The translations under genes were made by a program, and so were the position numbers. A stretch of DNA of 21,752 nucleotides from the IMG/VR virus record IMGVR_UViG_3300002053_000069, positions 1-21,752 of that record. One strand, written 5' to 3'. The stretch comes from a virus. Of the stretch, positions 1-7,410 are shown one piece after another (the stretch's first letter is position 1; each line of letters opens with the position of its first letter). The notes beneath the pieces were generated by a model that saw nothing but the letters and a program-made list of their open reading frames with translations, did no database searches and was not told where the DNA came from.

Positions 1-42
1 AGTTACTTATATATTTAGTGCCGTTACTCTATCTAATGATTA

Positions 43-123
43 TTATTTTCTCCTTATAACCAAATCCTTTAACCTTATTTCACTCTCAACTAATAGTTTT
101 AGTTTCCTGTTCTCATTAGCCAT
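43..123 (-). CDS. possible 26-aa charged peptide
   Basis: A short minus-strand reading frame begins MANENRKLKLL and ends LKDLVIRRK. It is Lys/Arg/Glu-rich with a leucine pattern that could form an amphipathic helix. The 27 nt around its stop (TTGGTTATAAGG...AATAATA) resemble the 3' end of the minus-strand gene at 313-723, so this may be the tail of a decayed or diverged copy. No convincing ribosome binding site precedes the ATG. It is listed because its composition looks coding, but it could be chance. Confidence 0.25.
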   Translation of the reverse strand: MANENRKLKLLVESEIRLKDLVIRRK

Positions 124-718
124 TTTTACCAATCCCAAAACCAGAAATATATACCATATATTGTATATAGCATTTAGTTGCTCTCATAGATATTGTGTTT
201 TGGCTATAAATTGTATTTAATTCCTGTTTTCATTTCCCTGTTTATAGGAATTAAATTCACATATTTCTCCCTATTATCAGGATTTACACCACAAATTTGA
301 GAAAGATATTATTTATCCCTTATAACCAACTTCGTTTCTCTCCTTAACTTTGATATTTAACTTGTTAATAAATTCCTGTGTTTCTGTCAGGGTTTCTTTG
401 GAATTAAGTAATTCAGCAACTTTGTCTATTAATTCCTGTTCATCTAATTCACTTGTTGCACTTGAAACTTGGGAAACCCCAGATACTTTTTGGCTTTGTT
501 TATTTACTTTTTTGTTATTAAATTCCTGTTCCAGAATTTCGGCATATATCTTATTAAATAATTTATATTCCTGATAAGGAATTAGTGCCTTTTTCTTAAT
601 GCAACCAGAAACTAATGTTAATAATTTCTTATATTTATTTCCTGTTGCACTCTTTATCTTATTCACTTTCTCCTGAAAGGTTTTCACTTGCTTTTCATTT
701 AATTTATTATTTCCTGTT
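104..718 (+). repeat. iterated TTCCTGTT octamer cluster
   Basis: Six exact same-orientation copies of TTCCTGTT occur at 104-111, 221-228, 433-440, 523-530, 639-646 and 711-718, with near copies at 373-380 (TTCCTGTG) and 568-575 (TTCCTGAT). They fall in both non-coding DNA and the minus-strand gene, and in different codon phases, so the repetition is not explained by a repeated peptide. By eye the octamer is rare in the rest of the window. Confidence 0.55.
124..312. other. AT-rich non-coding stretch with octamer repeats
   Basis: I see no well-supported gene here. It carries the octamer TTCCTGTT at 221-228, inside the 15-bp repeat at 221-235 that recurs at 711-725, plus the near copy TTCCCTGTTT at 234-243. 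Short minus-strand frames exist, including one beginning MKTG like the gene at 313-723, but they stop within a few codons. This supports a degenerate partial duplication of that gene. Confidence 0.4.
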
Positions 719-723
719 TTCAT
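313..723 (-). CDS. hypothetical 136-aa basic/acidic protein
   Basis: I do not recognise this protein. It begins MKTGNNKLNEKQVKTF, is rich in Lys, Glu, Asn and Gln, has no membrane segment, and its C-terminal half (DEQELIDKVAELLNSKETL) should be helical or coiled-coil. The ATG at 723 is preferred because an AGGAG (735-739, minus strand) lies 11 nt upstream; a GTG at 732 is only 2 nt from that motif. It is the only sizeable minus-strand gene, diverging from the terminase operon across a 540-nt control region, which would suit an early or regulatory protein. That role is inference; no DNA-binding motif is evident. The octamer AACAGGAA falls in it in different reading frames (as QE and as TG). 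Confidence 0.6.
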   Translation of the reverse strand: MKTGNNKLNEKQVKTFQEKVNKIKSATGNKYKKLLTLVSGCIKKKALIPYQEYKLFNKIYAEILEQEFNNKKVNKQSQKVSGVSQVSSATSELDEQELIDKVAELLNSKETLTETQEFINKLNIKVKERNEVGYKG

Positions 724-778
724 TTTTTTCACTTCTCCTATTATATATCTTTTGTTAAGTATTTAGTGATATAATTAT

Positions 779-795
779 GGTTTCTCCCAGAAACC
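779..795. promoter_or_regulatory. perfect dyad, candidate operator
   Basis: GGTTTCT-CCC-AGAAACC is a perfect 7-bp inverted repeat with a 3-nt centre, located 56 nt upstream of the minus-strand ATG at 723. Its size suits a dimeric repressor site. A small hairpin in the minus-strand 5' leader is the alternative. Confidence 0.35.
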
Positions 796-877
796 TATAT
801 CATTTCTCCTTAACAATCAACCTAAATGCTTTCCCCCTTTAAATACTTTTCTCCCACTATTTAGTAAGATTTAAATT

Positions 878-935
878 CAATAGATATACATTAGACATAA
901 ACAAACCTTAAAAATATCTATTGCCTCTTGGAGGC
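878..935. repeat. inverted repeat plus GC hairpin
   Basis: CAATAGATAT (878-887) is matched by its exact reverse complement ATATCTATTG (914-923) across a 26-nt loop. It is followed directly by the hairpin GCCTC-TTG-GAGGC (923-935). The pair could form an RNA structure or a protein-binding site. Its function is unknown. Confidence 0.3.
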
Positions 936-1232
936 TGTGCTTAGTTACAATTCCAAACTATAACGATTTCCAGAAGGAAGACCTCAGCCGGGAAACATTT
1001 GGCTGGTAGCATTTATTTATATATTTGAAGTGTATAGGCCTTTAAAAATATTGTGGTATAACGGATCAAATCGTGAATAGGGGGTTTATATACTTTCCGA
1101 TTGACAACAGGAGGGATTTTTTCTACTATAAAAAACTTCTCACCATATAATATAATTGAGGAAGGAAGAAATGTGCACATATCCTTTCAAATTCTTTTTT
1201 CGTCAAATATGGTGAGGCAATGCTAAGCCGGG
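931..1232 (+). repeat. repeated GAGGC..TGCT.AG / AGCCGGGAA element
   Basis: GAGGCTGTGCTTAG (931-944) and, about 40 nt later, CAGCCGGGAA (985-994) reappear joined near 1212-1232 as GAGGCAATGCTAAG followed directly by CCGGGAA. Each AGCCGGGAA copy is followed by similar sequence ending in a (G)TA(G)CATTTAYTT stretch. A two-part repeated element next to the small terminase gene could be a packaging recognition site or a paired transcription or RNA element. Confidence 0.35.
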
Positions 1233-1266
1233 AAGGATGGAAGGGTACATTTACTTTTGAGTATAT

Positions 1267-1881
1267 ATGGTAAAAGAAAATAAAATTTTAAAGTATAATT
1301 TGGAATCTGAGGTAGATGCTATGTTAGATAGTGGTATGAGCCTTGAACAAGTGGCTACTACCATAAAAAATAGTCATTCAGATATCATAGATTTACAAAA
1401 TCTATCCTCTATGAGCATAATGAGATACAGGAATAGCAGAGATAAAAGTAAAATGGTAGAAGAAATAGGTGAAGGTAAAGATCCCGTTGATATATTCGTT
1501 AGAGAATTTAATACCAGAATGAAAGCTTTAGATAAGAAAACTGATACCCTTTATAATAAGTGTGTAAATTTATTGAATAAACTAGAGAAAGAAGATAATA
1601 GTGAACTAATACTTAAGGCTATAAGAGAAACAACAAATAATATAGACCAATCGAGAAAGAATTGGACCTCACTAGCTCAATATGGAATTAGACAAACTTC
1701 AAATATCTACAATATTAATATGAAAAAGGAGCAAAATATTAAAATTATGCTATTAGAGTGGGCGAGAGATTTATGCCCTGTATGTAGAGAAAAAATATTT
1801 AACGTATTTGAAGAGATATCTCAAACAAAAGACAAGGAGACATCTCAAGAAATTATCAAGGAGGAAAATGTAAATGCCTGA
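1267..1881 (+). CDS. terS: putative terminase small subunit
   Basis: This 204-aa protein probably recognises viral DNA for packaging and hands it to the large terminase encoded just downstream. Residues 12-55 (DAMLDSGMSLEQVATTIKN ... SIMRYRNSR) fit a helix-turn-helix of the type seen in small terminases. The middle is helical and rich in Lys/Glu, as expected for an oligomerising domain, and the C-terminus has a CPVC pair. The assignment rests on the N-terminal pattern and the position ahead of terL; small terminases diverge too fast to recognise otherwise. There is no clear ribosome binding site before the ATG, so it could be leaderless or use a weak site. The last 8 nt overlap the next gene. 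Confidence 0.6.
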   Translation: MVKENKILKYNLESEVDAMLDSGMSLEQVATTIKNSHSDIIDLQNLSSMSIMRYRNSRDKSKMVEEIGEGKDPVDIFVREFNTRMKALDKKTDTLYNKCVNLLNKLEKEDNSELILKAIRETTNNIDQSRKNWTSLAQYGIRQTSNIYNINMKKEQNIKIMLLEWARDLCPVCREKIFNVFEEISQTKDKETSQEIIKEENVNA

Positions 1882-2152
1882 ATATGTAACAATGGAGGTT
1901 CCTGGTTATAAATTAGGTAAGACTATAGAAAAATATTTAATAGAATTAGCTATACTTTTATTAATAACCGCATTAGCATGGGTTGCAGATTCTGTAATAC
2001 CAGAATTAACGATAGATTATCCAGAATATGCTGGAATACTGGCTATATTAGCACCATTGATTCATGCACTTATAAATTGGATGAAGCACAGAAATGACGT
2101 AGCTACTGTACGAGTAGACCCAGCTACAGGTATTATTATAAATAATGAATAA
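1874..2152 (+). CDS. holin-like two-helix membrane protein
   Basis: This 92-aa protein has two hydrophobic segments (roughly residues 22-40 and 52-70) separated by an acidic loop, then a short charged tail after KHRND. That layout resembles small phage holins, which form holes in the cytoplasmic membrane at lysis. The function is inferred from topology only. A strong AAGGAGG precedes the ATG, inside the end of terS, and the genes overlap by 8 nt, so it is co-translated with terminase. A holin beside the terminase genes is unusual but not unknown. A virion membrane or entry role is possible. Confidence 0.45.
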   Translation: MPEYVTMEVPGYKLGKTIEKYLIELAILLLITALAWVADSVIPELTIDYPEYAGILAILAPLIHALINWMKHRNDVATVRVDPATGIIINNE

Positions 2153-2260
2153 TCATACTTCGGTTCTTTTTTGATATTACAAATCCTTTGGATTCATTTT
2201 AATTCTTGAAGGGCCTTGGTATGTTTGTGATGTGAATTTGAGGAAAAAGGTGATCAAGAT

Positions 2261-2377
2261 ATGGATATAGACGCATGGTTAACCACAGCTGGAAAATGGA
2301 TATTGCCATTTTTGGGATTAATTTTCTTATTCCAAAAAATACTAGGTCTTACATTCAGCTTTGGATTTAGCTTCTAG
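2261..2377 (+). CDS. 38-aa hydrophobic membrane peptide
   Basis: A very short gene begins MDIDAWLTTAGKWILPF and continues into a single hydrophobic stretch ending FSFGFSF. It has a textbook ribosome binding site, AAAAAGGTGAT, six nt before the ATG, which is the main reason for calling it real. It lies between the holin-like gene and terL. It could be a second lysis peptide or a small membrane partner; nothing identifies its function. Confidence 0.5.
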   Translation: MDIDAWLTTAGKWILPFLGLIFLFQKILGLTFSFGFSF

Positions 2378-2415
2378 ATATTAAGAAACTAAAAGAGAAT
2401 GAAATAAAATGTTAT

Positions 2416-3861
2416 ATGTTTTTTTATTCTAATCGATACATGGATAAAGATATAGAGATTCTAAAATACGCATTAAAACCAGAACCATTTATTGTAGATA
2501 TCCTTGGCTTACAGTGTAAGGATTTCCATAAAGAATGGTTAGATATGATAGAAAGCAGTGATTTCGTATCGTTTCAAGCTCCTAGGGATCATGGAAAGAC
2601 ATTTATGATTGGAGCTTATATAATTTGGAGAATAGTTACAGATCCTAATATAAGAATTCTAATAGTAACAATTAACCAAGACAAAGCTGATGAAATGATG
2701 ACATTTATTCAGCATCACTTGGAAAGAAATGAAACACTAAAGCAAATCTTTGGGGAACAGAGGGGATGGAGTAGAGAATGGTCCCGTTCTACCTTAAGAG
2801 TTATGAGAGCTGGAAGTACTGGAATTGCTCATAAAGAACCTACATTATCTGTATTTGGGATAACAGCATCTATGATTGGCGGACATTATGAATTGATAGT
2901 GTTAGATGATATTATAGATCAAAAAAATACTGGAACTCCATTACAGAGAAAAAAGGTAGAAAGTTGGTATAATAATACACTCAAACCTATGAAAGTACCA
3001 AAGAAAGGAAAAATAGTCTGTATAGGGACTAGATGGCATGAAAATGATTTTCATAATTTCATAGCTAATATACCAGGTTATATATCAAAAAGATATCAAG
3101 CTATAATAAATGATGAAACCAAAGAGGTTCTCTGGCCAGAAAGATATAGCTATGAAGAACTACAAAAAATAAAAAGTCAAGGAATGGTATCGTTTGAGTT
3201 ACAATATCAAAATAACATAATATCAACTGGTGAATCTCCAATAAAAATGGATTGGATACAATTAGCTATGAGTGAATATAAGAATATAATTCCCCCTTAT
3301 GAAACTTTTATGGGAGTAGACTTGGCTTCTAAGGGGGAAGATTCTGACTATTTCACAATTACAGTTATAGGAATTAAAGATGGATGTGTGTATGTTCTAG
3401 ATGGTATAAGAACTCATGCCTCTATGTTTCATCAATTTGAATTGATAAAATCTTTTGATGAAAAATGGCACCCATCTAAGATAGGAATTGAAGCTGGGGC
3501 TCAACAGAAGATAATAACAGATCAATTTATGGAGATGAGTACATTACCAATATTTCCTATCAAATCATCTTCTGTATATGGTAAAGACATTAGAGTTCAA
3601 AGATTATCAGTATTATTTGAAACCAATAGAATACTAATAAACCCAATATTAGCAAGTTGGGCTGATGAATTAATAATGTATCCTAGAGGAATGTATGATG
3701 ATACAATAGATAGTCTCTCATTTGCTATACAAAGTTCACAGCTAGAAAATGAGAAGAAAATAGATTGGATGGAAGTCAAAAATATGTTATCCTCAACTAA
3801 AGAGACTATAATCAAGAAATCATCAGATGTTAATAAATTCTATAAAATCGTAAAAATCTAA
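2416..3861 (+). CDS. terL: terminase large subunit
   Basis: This ATP-driven motor and nuclease packages the genome through the portal and cuts it. The 481-aa protein is full length. The ATPase domain has a Walker A-like QAPRDHGKT (54-62), Walker B LIVLDD (160-165) and a GTRWH coupling motif (204-208). The RNase H-like nuclease domain shows its acidic residues at MGVDLASKG (D302), IGIEAG (E359) and DDTIDSLSFA (around D428-D432). The ATG at 2416 is used; the alternative at 2440 would drop only eight residues before the conserved part. No intein or intron interrupts it, unlike the portal and ligase genes. Confidence 0.95.
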   Translation: MFFYSNRYMDKDIEILKYALKPEPFIVDILGLQCKDFHKEWLDMIESSDFVSFQAPRDHGKTFMIGAYIIWRIVTDPNIRILIVTINQDKADEMMTFIQHHLERNETLKQIFGEQRGWSREWSRSTLRVMRAGSTGIAHKEPTLSVFGITASMIGGHYELIVLDDIIDQKNTGTPLQRKKVESWYNNTLKPMKVPKKGKIVCIGTRWHENDFHNFIANIPGYISKRYQAIINDETKEVLWPERYSYEELQKIKSQGMVSFELQYQNNIISTGESPIKMDWIQLAMSEYKNIIPPYETFMGVDLASKGEDSDYFTITVIGIKDGCVYVLDGIRTHASMFHQFELIKSFDEKWHPSKIGIEAGAQQKIITDQFMEMSTLPIFPIKSSSVYGKDIRVQRLSVLFETNRILINPILASWADELIMYPRGMYDDTIDSLSFAIQSSQLENEKKIDWMEVKNMLSSTKETIIKKSSDVNKFYKIVKI

Positions 3862-3874
3862 AGAGGTGTTTTTA

Positions 3875-4156
3875 ATTTCAACTGAAGAGATATATATAGG
3901 AGGAAAGGATATATCCAGGTATATTTCAGCTTGTTTCTTTTCTTTAGGAAAGGAGAAAACAATTAAAATTGTAGCAAGAGGAAATAATATTAAGAGAGCT
4001 CTGGATGTATTAGCTATCCTAGTTAGAGATTATTTGGATAATCCAGAATACACAGTAAAGGTCGGTAGCGAACCTTTTGAAAATAGAAATGTAACTACCG
4101 TAGAAATACTATTATCTGGAACTAAAAAAGGCTCCATAGAAAGAAAAAAGTCTTAA
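3875..4156 (+). CDS. Alba-like chromatin protein
   Basis: About 94 residues matching the Alba fold throughout: the strand IYIGGKDISRYISACF corresponds to the family's hIG-K-P-hxxYVxA start, VARGNNIKRALDVLAIL to its ARG-xAI-xxAVDvaEI helix, and VEILLSG to the final VSxIEIxL strand. Alba proteins coat DNA or bind RNA in archaea and are absent from most bacteria and phages, so this is strong evidence for an archaeal host. It may bind viral DNA during packaging. The only upstream GTG (3866) lies inside the GAGGTG ribosome binding site, so the start is probably the ATT at 3875, four nt after GGTGTT. It sits between terL and portal. Confidence 0.75.
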   Translation: MSTEEIYIGGKDISRYISACFFSLGKEKTIKIVARGNNIKRALDVLAILVRDYLDNPEYTVKVGSEPFENRNVTTVEILLSGTKKGSIERKKS

Positions 4157-4178
4157 TTTAATAATAAAGTGAATACTA

Positions 4179-6518
4179 ATGGGAATGAAAAGTTCATTAA
4201 GAAAGTTTTTAGGTTTTCCTAAAAAATCTATCTATTTGCTAGATGATGGTAGACCTAAAACTATAATAGCAACAGGTAAAACCCAAATGGGAGGGATGTC
4301 CTCCCCAGAAAGAAGTGAGAGCCTTCTTAAGAAATTTTGGGATTATTATGAAAATGAGAATACAGTATTTGCCGCAATCCAAACTATAGCATGGACTACA
4401 ATAATGGTAGGCTATAATCTAACATCAAATGATTTAAAGGCTAAGGAACTAATACAAAAATATCTAGACTATTTGGATATAGATTTATTGCTACTTGATA
4501 ATGTTATTTACGCTTTAGTATATGGGGATGCTTTTATAGAAATAGTCAAAAACTCTAACAATAAGATAACATCTCTTAAAACAGTGGATCCAATTACCAT
4601 GGTTATCAACACCGATAAATTTGGAATTATAACAGGATATCAACAAAAAATACAAGGAATATTACAAAAAACTATTTTGAAACCTGAAGACATTATTCAT
4701 ATAAAATTCTTTACCAGATCAAAAAGTCCTTATGGAATATCATTAATACAACCTTCAAAAGGGACTTTAGATAGGAAAATAGCCACTGATGAAGCTATAG
4801 CAAATGCTATTATAAGACATGGATGTTACGATGATAAGACAGAAATACTTACTAAAAATGGATGGAAGTTATTTAAGGATTTAGCAAAGAATATTGATGA
4901 AGTAGCTACTTACAATCCAGATAAAAGTTGTTTAGAATATAAAATTCCAAAGGAATATGTAGAATATGATTGGGATGGGAAACTTGATAAATATGAGACT
5001 GATTATATAGACCTATTAACCACCCCAGACCATGAACATTATTGGAAATTTAAGCATCGATTTGATGGGAAAGAGTATTGGACAGATTACAAAAAGACTA
5101 AAAATAGAGAAACAAGTTGTTTTAAATTTAAAACCTACACAGAGAATTTCATTGGGGAATTATCTGAATTACCAAAGGAATTTTCTGGATGGTCATATGA
5201 TCAATACATCAAGTTATTAGGATGGTATCTTTCAGAAGGATCTCTACATCATGATAAAGAGATAATAATACATCAGAATGAAAATTCAAAACATTATTTA
5301 GAGCTAGATGAATTTATGCATACTCTTCCTTTAAAATGTAAAGATTATCATAGATTCAGAGAAAATGCAACAGGGTATTCTCATGAATTTAGATTATATA
5401 GCAGTGAACTCTGTAAATATTTTAAGCAATTTGGAAAGCACGATAAAAAATTTATTCCAGTAGAAGTTAAGAATTATCCAAGGAAACATCTTAAATTATT
5501 ATTAGACACTTTATTAATGGGAGATGGACATAAAGTTAGTGATACTGAATATTATTATTATACAACATCAAAGCAATTAGCGGATGATGTCCAAGAGATA
5601 TCAATTAAATTAGGGTATTCAACTACAATTAAATTTAAAGAGTCTACAAATGAAAAATGGAAAGATACTTATGATGTTAGGATAAGAAAAATACAAGGGA
5701 TGGAACCAATATTCTATAATCATTTGATTGAAGAAGAATATTATAAAGGAAAGGTTTATTGTGTTTATGTTGATAATCACGTATTCTTTGTTAGAAGAAA
5801 TGGCAAAGTAATATTATCAGGTAATACTTCTAAATATCTAGTTAAGGTTGGGACTGAAGAAGAATTCCCTCCACCGGAAATATTTACAGATATTAAAAAT
5901 GAACTAGAAGATATAACATACATTAATGAGATTATAGTCCCAGGATTAGTGGATGTAAAAGCTATAGATGAAAAGGGAGTAGCTGGTGTAGAAGAATATT
6001 CAGGAACATTTCTACAACAATTAATTACAGGCTTACTCTGTCCTCCAGAAGCTTTAGGAATGGGAAAAGGTTCCACAGAAGCAACTGCATCAGTTCGTCA
6101 AATGCTATATGAGAGAATGATAAGAACATTCCAAATTAGAATAGCTAATCTTTTAAGATTAGAAGTATTAAACAAGATATTAGCACAGAATGGATTTGAG
6201 CCCAATTTAGTTAAAATAAAATTTAATTCAGTTACCGATGCTGATGAAGCTGTAAAAGCAAAATGGCTTGGGGACCTTTTAAGGGGATATGACCCAAGAC
6301 GAGGAGAGGAGAAACCATTTACAATTGATGAAGTTAGAGCTATGTTTGGGTATGGTCCAAAAGAAATTGGACATGATAAGGAGGTACCAACTCCTCAAGA
6401 AGAGCCCAATGTTGAAAATGAAGAGAATGTTGATGAAGAAAAATATCCACAACCCCATAGTTCCTCTAAACTACAACGCAAAAGTTCTAACAAAAAGCAC
6501 AGACGTAAGAATATATAG
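4179..6518 (+). CDS. portal protein precursor with intein
   Basis: The portal forms the ring at one capsid vertex through which DNA passes and to which terminase docks. The 779-aa precursor contains a 334-residue intein; the spliced portal is 445 residues, normal for the family. Before the intein are typical portal features (YALVYGDAFIEIV at about 110-122, an IHIKFF strand near 172). After it come TSKYLVKVG, GLLCPPEALGMG and the long helix STEATASVRQMLYERMI. Rejoining gives RHG-TSKYLVKVG, like the conserved HGTPKY segment of many portals. The tail is acidic, then basic. It follows terL and Alba and overlaps the protease gene by about 86 nt in another frame. Confidence 0.9.
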   Translation: MGMKSSLRKFLGFPKKSIYLLDDGRPKTIIATGKTQMGGMSSPERSESLLKKFWDYYENENTVFAAIQTIAWTTIMVGYNLTSNDLKAKELIQKYLDYLDIDLLLLDNVIYALVYGDAFIEIVKNSNNKITSLKTVDPITMVINTDKFGIITGYQQKIQGILQKTILKPEDIIHIKFFTRSKSPYGISLIQPSKGTLDRKIATDEAIANAIIRHGCYDDKTEILTKNGWKLFKDLAKNIDEVATYNPDKSCLEYKIPKEYVEYDWDGKLDKYETDYIDLLTTPDHEHYWKFKHRFDGKEYWTDYKKTKNRETSCFKFKTYTENFIGELSELPKEFSGWSYDQYIKLLGWYLSEGSLHHDKEIIIHQNENSKHYLELDEFMHTLPLKCKDYHRFRENATGYSHEFRLYSSELCKYFKQFGKHDKKFIPVEVKNYPRKHLKLLLDTLLMGDGHKVSDTEYYYYTTSKQLADDVQEISIKLGYSTTIKFKESTNEKWKDTYDVRIRKIQGMEPIFYNHLIEEEYYKGKVYCVYVDNHVFFVRRNGKVILSGNTSKYLVKVGTEEEFPPPEIFTDIKNELEDITYINEIIVPGLVDVKAIDEKGVAGVEEYSGTFLQQLITGLLCPPEALGMGKGSTEATASVRQMLYERMIRTFQIRIANLLRLEVLNKILAQNGFEPNLVKIKFNSVTDADEAVKAKWLGDLLRGYDPRRGEEKPFTIDEVRAMFGYGPKEIGHDKEVPTPQEEPNVENEENVDEEKYPQPHSSSKLQRKSSNKKHRRKNI
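4824..5825 (+). mobile_element. LAGLIDADG intein in the portal gene
   Basis: The insert covers portal residues 216-549. It begins with Cys in an A-block (CYDDKTEILTKNGW) and has a B-block LLTTPDH. Two LAGLIDADG-type helices (LLGWYLSEGS at 346-355 and LLMGDG around 445-450) mark the homing endonuclease. It ends with the F-block VYCVYVDNHVFFV and ILSGN, followed by Thr as the +1 extein residue. The usual penultimate His is replaced by Gly, a variant seen in some active inteins. The frame is intact throughout, so splicing and homing should both be possible. Confidence 0.9.
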
Positions 6519-6948
6519 AGAAGCAATACTATTAACTCCCGGTGAATATACCGATTCTATGTCTAGCTATCCAGTATATTATACAGAAGATAATCTCAAA
6601 AAAAGTGCAGTAAATTGGAAAGAAAATTATCTCAATATAGATCATTCTTATGAGGTCCTTAAACGACTTGGTTTTGTAAAAAATACTTACTATAGAGATA
6701 AAAGTCTTAGAGGAGATTTATATATATTTCCTATAACTCAAACAGCTAGAGATGTCATTTCTCAAATAGATGCAGGAATGATTAATTGGTTATCAGTTGA
6801 AATTATGTCCAATGATTATTGGGATTCAAATATCAATAAAAAATGTGCTGGTGATATAGAATATATAGGAGCTGCTATTGTAACTATGCCAGCTGATGCG
6901 AAAACCCGTATAATAGAAAATGGACCAGCTCCGAGGAATTATGACTGA
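6433..6948 (+). CDS. prohead protease (first copy)
   Basis: About 171 residues with the pattern of HK97/XkdF-type capsid maturation proteases, which cleave scaffold and capsid proteins during head maturation. Visible features, counting from 6433, are VRIYREAILLTPGEY (25-39), the candidate catalytic His in NIDHS (H71), a LRGDLYIFP strand, and the catalytic Ser context INWLSVEI (S121), then IEYIGAAIVTMPADA. The position directly after the portal is classic. The start is uncertain: the frame is open from 6289 inside the portal gene, with ATGs at 6409, 6427 and 6433, and an AAGGAGGT at 6379-6386 is too far from them to decide. A second protease domain lies at 13020-14690. Confidence 0.75.
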   Translation: MKKNIHNPIVPLNYNAKVLTKSTDVRIYREAILLTPGEYTDSMSSYPVYYTEDNLKKSAVNWKENYLNIDHSYEVLKRLGFVKNTYYRDKSLRGDLYIFPITQTARDVISQIDAGMINWLSVEIMSNDYWDSNINKKCAGDIEYIGAAIVTMPADAKTRIIENGPAPRNYD

Positions 6949-7090
6949 AACAAAGATAGTTTGTTCATTTTATAAAAAATGTAAAAATTATAATAAGGAA
7001 TGCTATCATTGTAGATGGAATGCATCTATTGATATTTCAGATTTTCTTATAATGGAAACTAAAGACGGAAAGATTATTAGATTTCTATGA
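6941..7090 (+). CDS. 49-aa Cys-rich small protein
   Basis: A short gene overlaps the protease stop (ATGACTGA) and ends in an ATGA overlap with the HIT-like gene, so it is tightly coupled at both ends. The protein begins MTETKIVCSFYKKCK and has four cysteines (C8, C14, C21, C24), likely one zinc site. The second half is ordinary globular sequence ending GKIIRFL. Small zinc proteins are common in archaeal viruses, but no specific role can be given. Confidence 0.6.
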   Translation: MTETKIVCSFYKKCKNYNKECYHCRWNASIDISDFLIMETKDGKIIRFL

Positions 7091-7410
7091 AGGATAAGCC
7101 TTTATTAGTAGCTGGGTGTCCACTTTGCGATATATTCCTAGATAAAAAAGTAAGAACTAAACTCTATTGGCCTAATAGTGAAAATGATATATTAGATTCT
7201 GAATTTATCATAATAGATTGTGAAACCTGTAAAATTCCAATGCTAGTATTCAAAGATCATACCCCAAATATAAGTAAAGAAACTTGGGGTAGGATATTAT
7301 ATAGATGTAGAAATGTTTTTGGAAACAATATAACACTAAGAACAAAAGCAAGAAGAATATTTGATCATTTCCACTGTCATATAATTATAGAAGATAAATA
7401 TGGAAAATAA
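7087..7410 (+). CDS. HIT-like (histidine triad) protein
   Basis: This 107-aa protein ends in DHFHCHIII, fitting the histidine triad H-h-H-h-H-h-h (H94, H96, H98), where the middle His attacks nucleotide alpha-phosphates. The N-terminus has CPLC (C11, C14) as in many HIT proteins, a second pair CETC (C45, C48) and a strand pattern ending PMLVFKDH. HIT enzymes hydrolyse nucleotidyl bonds; the aprataxin branch removes AMP left on DNA 5' ends by failed ligation. A DNA ligase is encoded about 500 nt downstream, which makes an aprataxin-like or ligase-associated role attractive, but that is inference. It is short for a HIT fold and could be a diverged virion or zinc-binding derivative. Confidence 0.6.
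   Translation: MKDKPLLVAGCPLCDIFLDKKVRTKLYWPNSENDILDSEFIIIDCETCKIPMLVFKDHTPNISKETWGRILYRCRNVFGNNITLRTKARRIFDHFHCHIIIEDKYGK

Larger units (their letters stand above)
733..1266. other. divergent intergenic control region
   Basis: No substantial gene is seen in these 534 nt between the minus-strand gene and terS. The region holds a perfect dyad (779-795), a spaced inverted repeat (878-887 with 914-923), a small GC hairpin (923-935), two AGCCGGGAA elements (986-994 and near 1224-1232) and TATA-like tracts near 1010-1024 and 1143-1156. A 14-codon frame with a purine-rich leader (ATG at 1171, MCTYPFKFFF) is present but cannot be called a gene. Promoters for both directions, operators and possibly the packaging site could all lie here. 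Confidence 0.5.

Noticed and set aside
960-1010. Cobalamin-type riboswitch
   Set aside because: AGCCGGGAA superficially resembles part of a riboswitch box, but the other conserved boxes and the expected downstream gene are absent.
1171-1215. 14-codon leader peptide before terS
   Set aside because: It has a purine-rich leader but is too short to support as coding, and a nearby TATA-like tract would place transcription starts at or after its ATG.
1-1266. tRNA gene or CRISPR array in the control region
   Set aside because: No T-arm GGTTCRAAT-like sequence or cloverleaf was found, and the octamer copies are too short and irregularly spaced for CRISPR repeats.
2182-2210. AATCC-TTT-GGATT hairpin as terminator
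   Set aside because: The stem is only five bp with a three-nt loop and the following T-tract is short; it could be chance in AT-rich DNA.
6289-6432. N-terminal extension of the first prohead protease
   Set aside because: It is out of frame within the portal tail, Met/Lys/Leu-rich and not protease-like, so a start near 6409-6433 is preferred.
6420-6530. Programmed frameshift from portal into protease
   Set aside because: The protease frame is +1 to the portal frame, no convincing slip site was seen, and in-frame ATGs are available for independent initiation.
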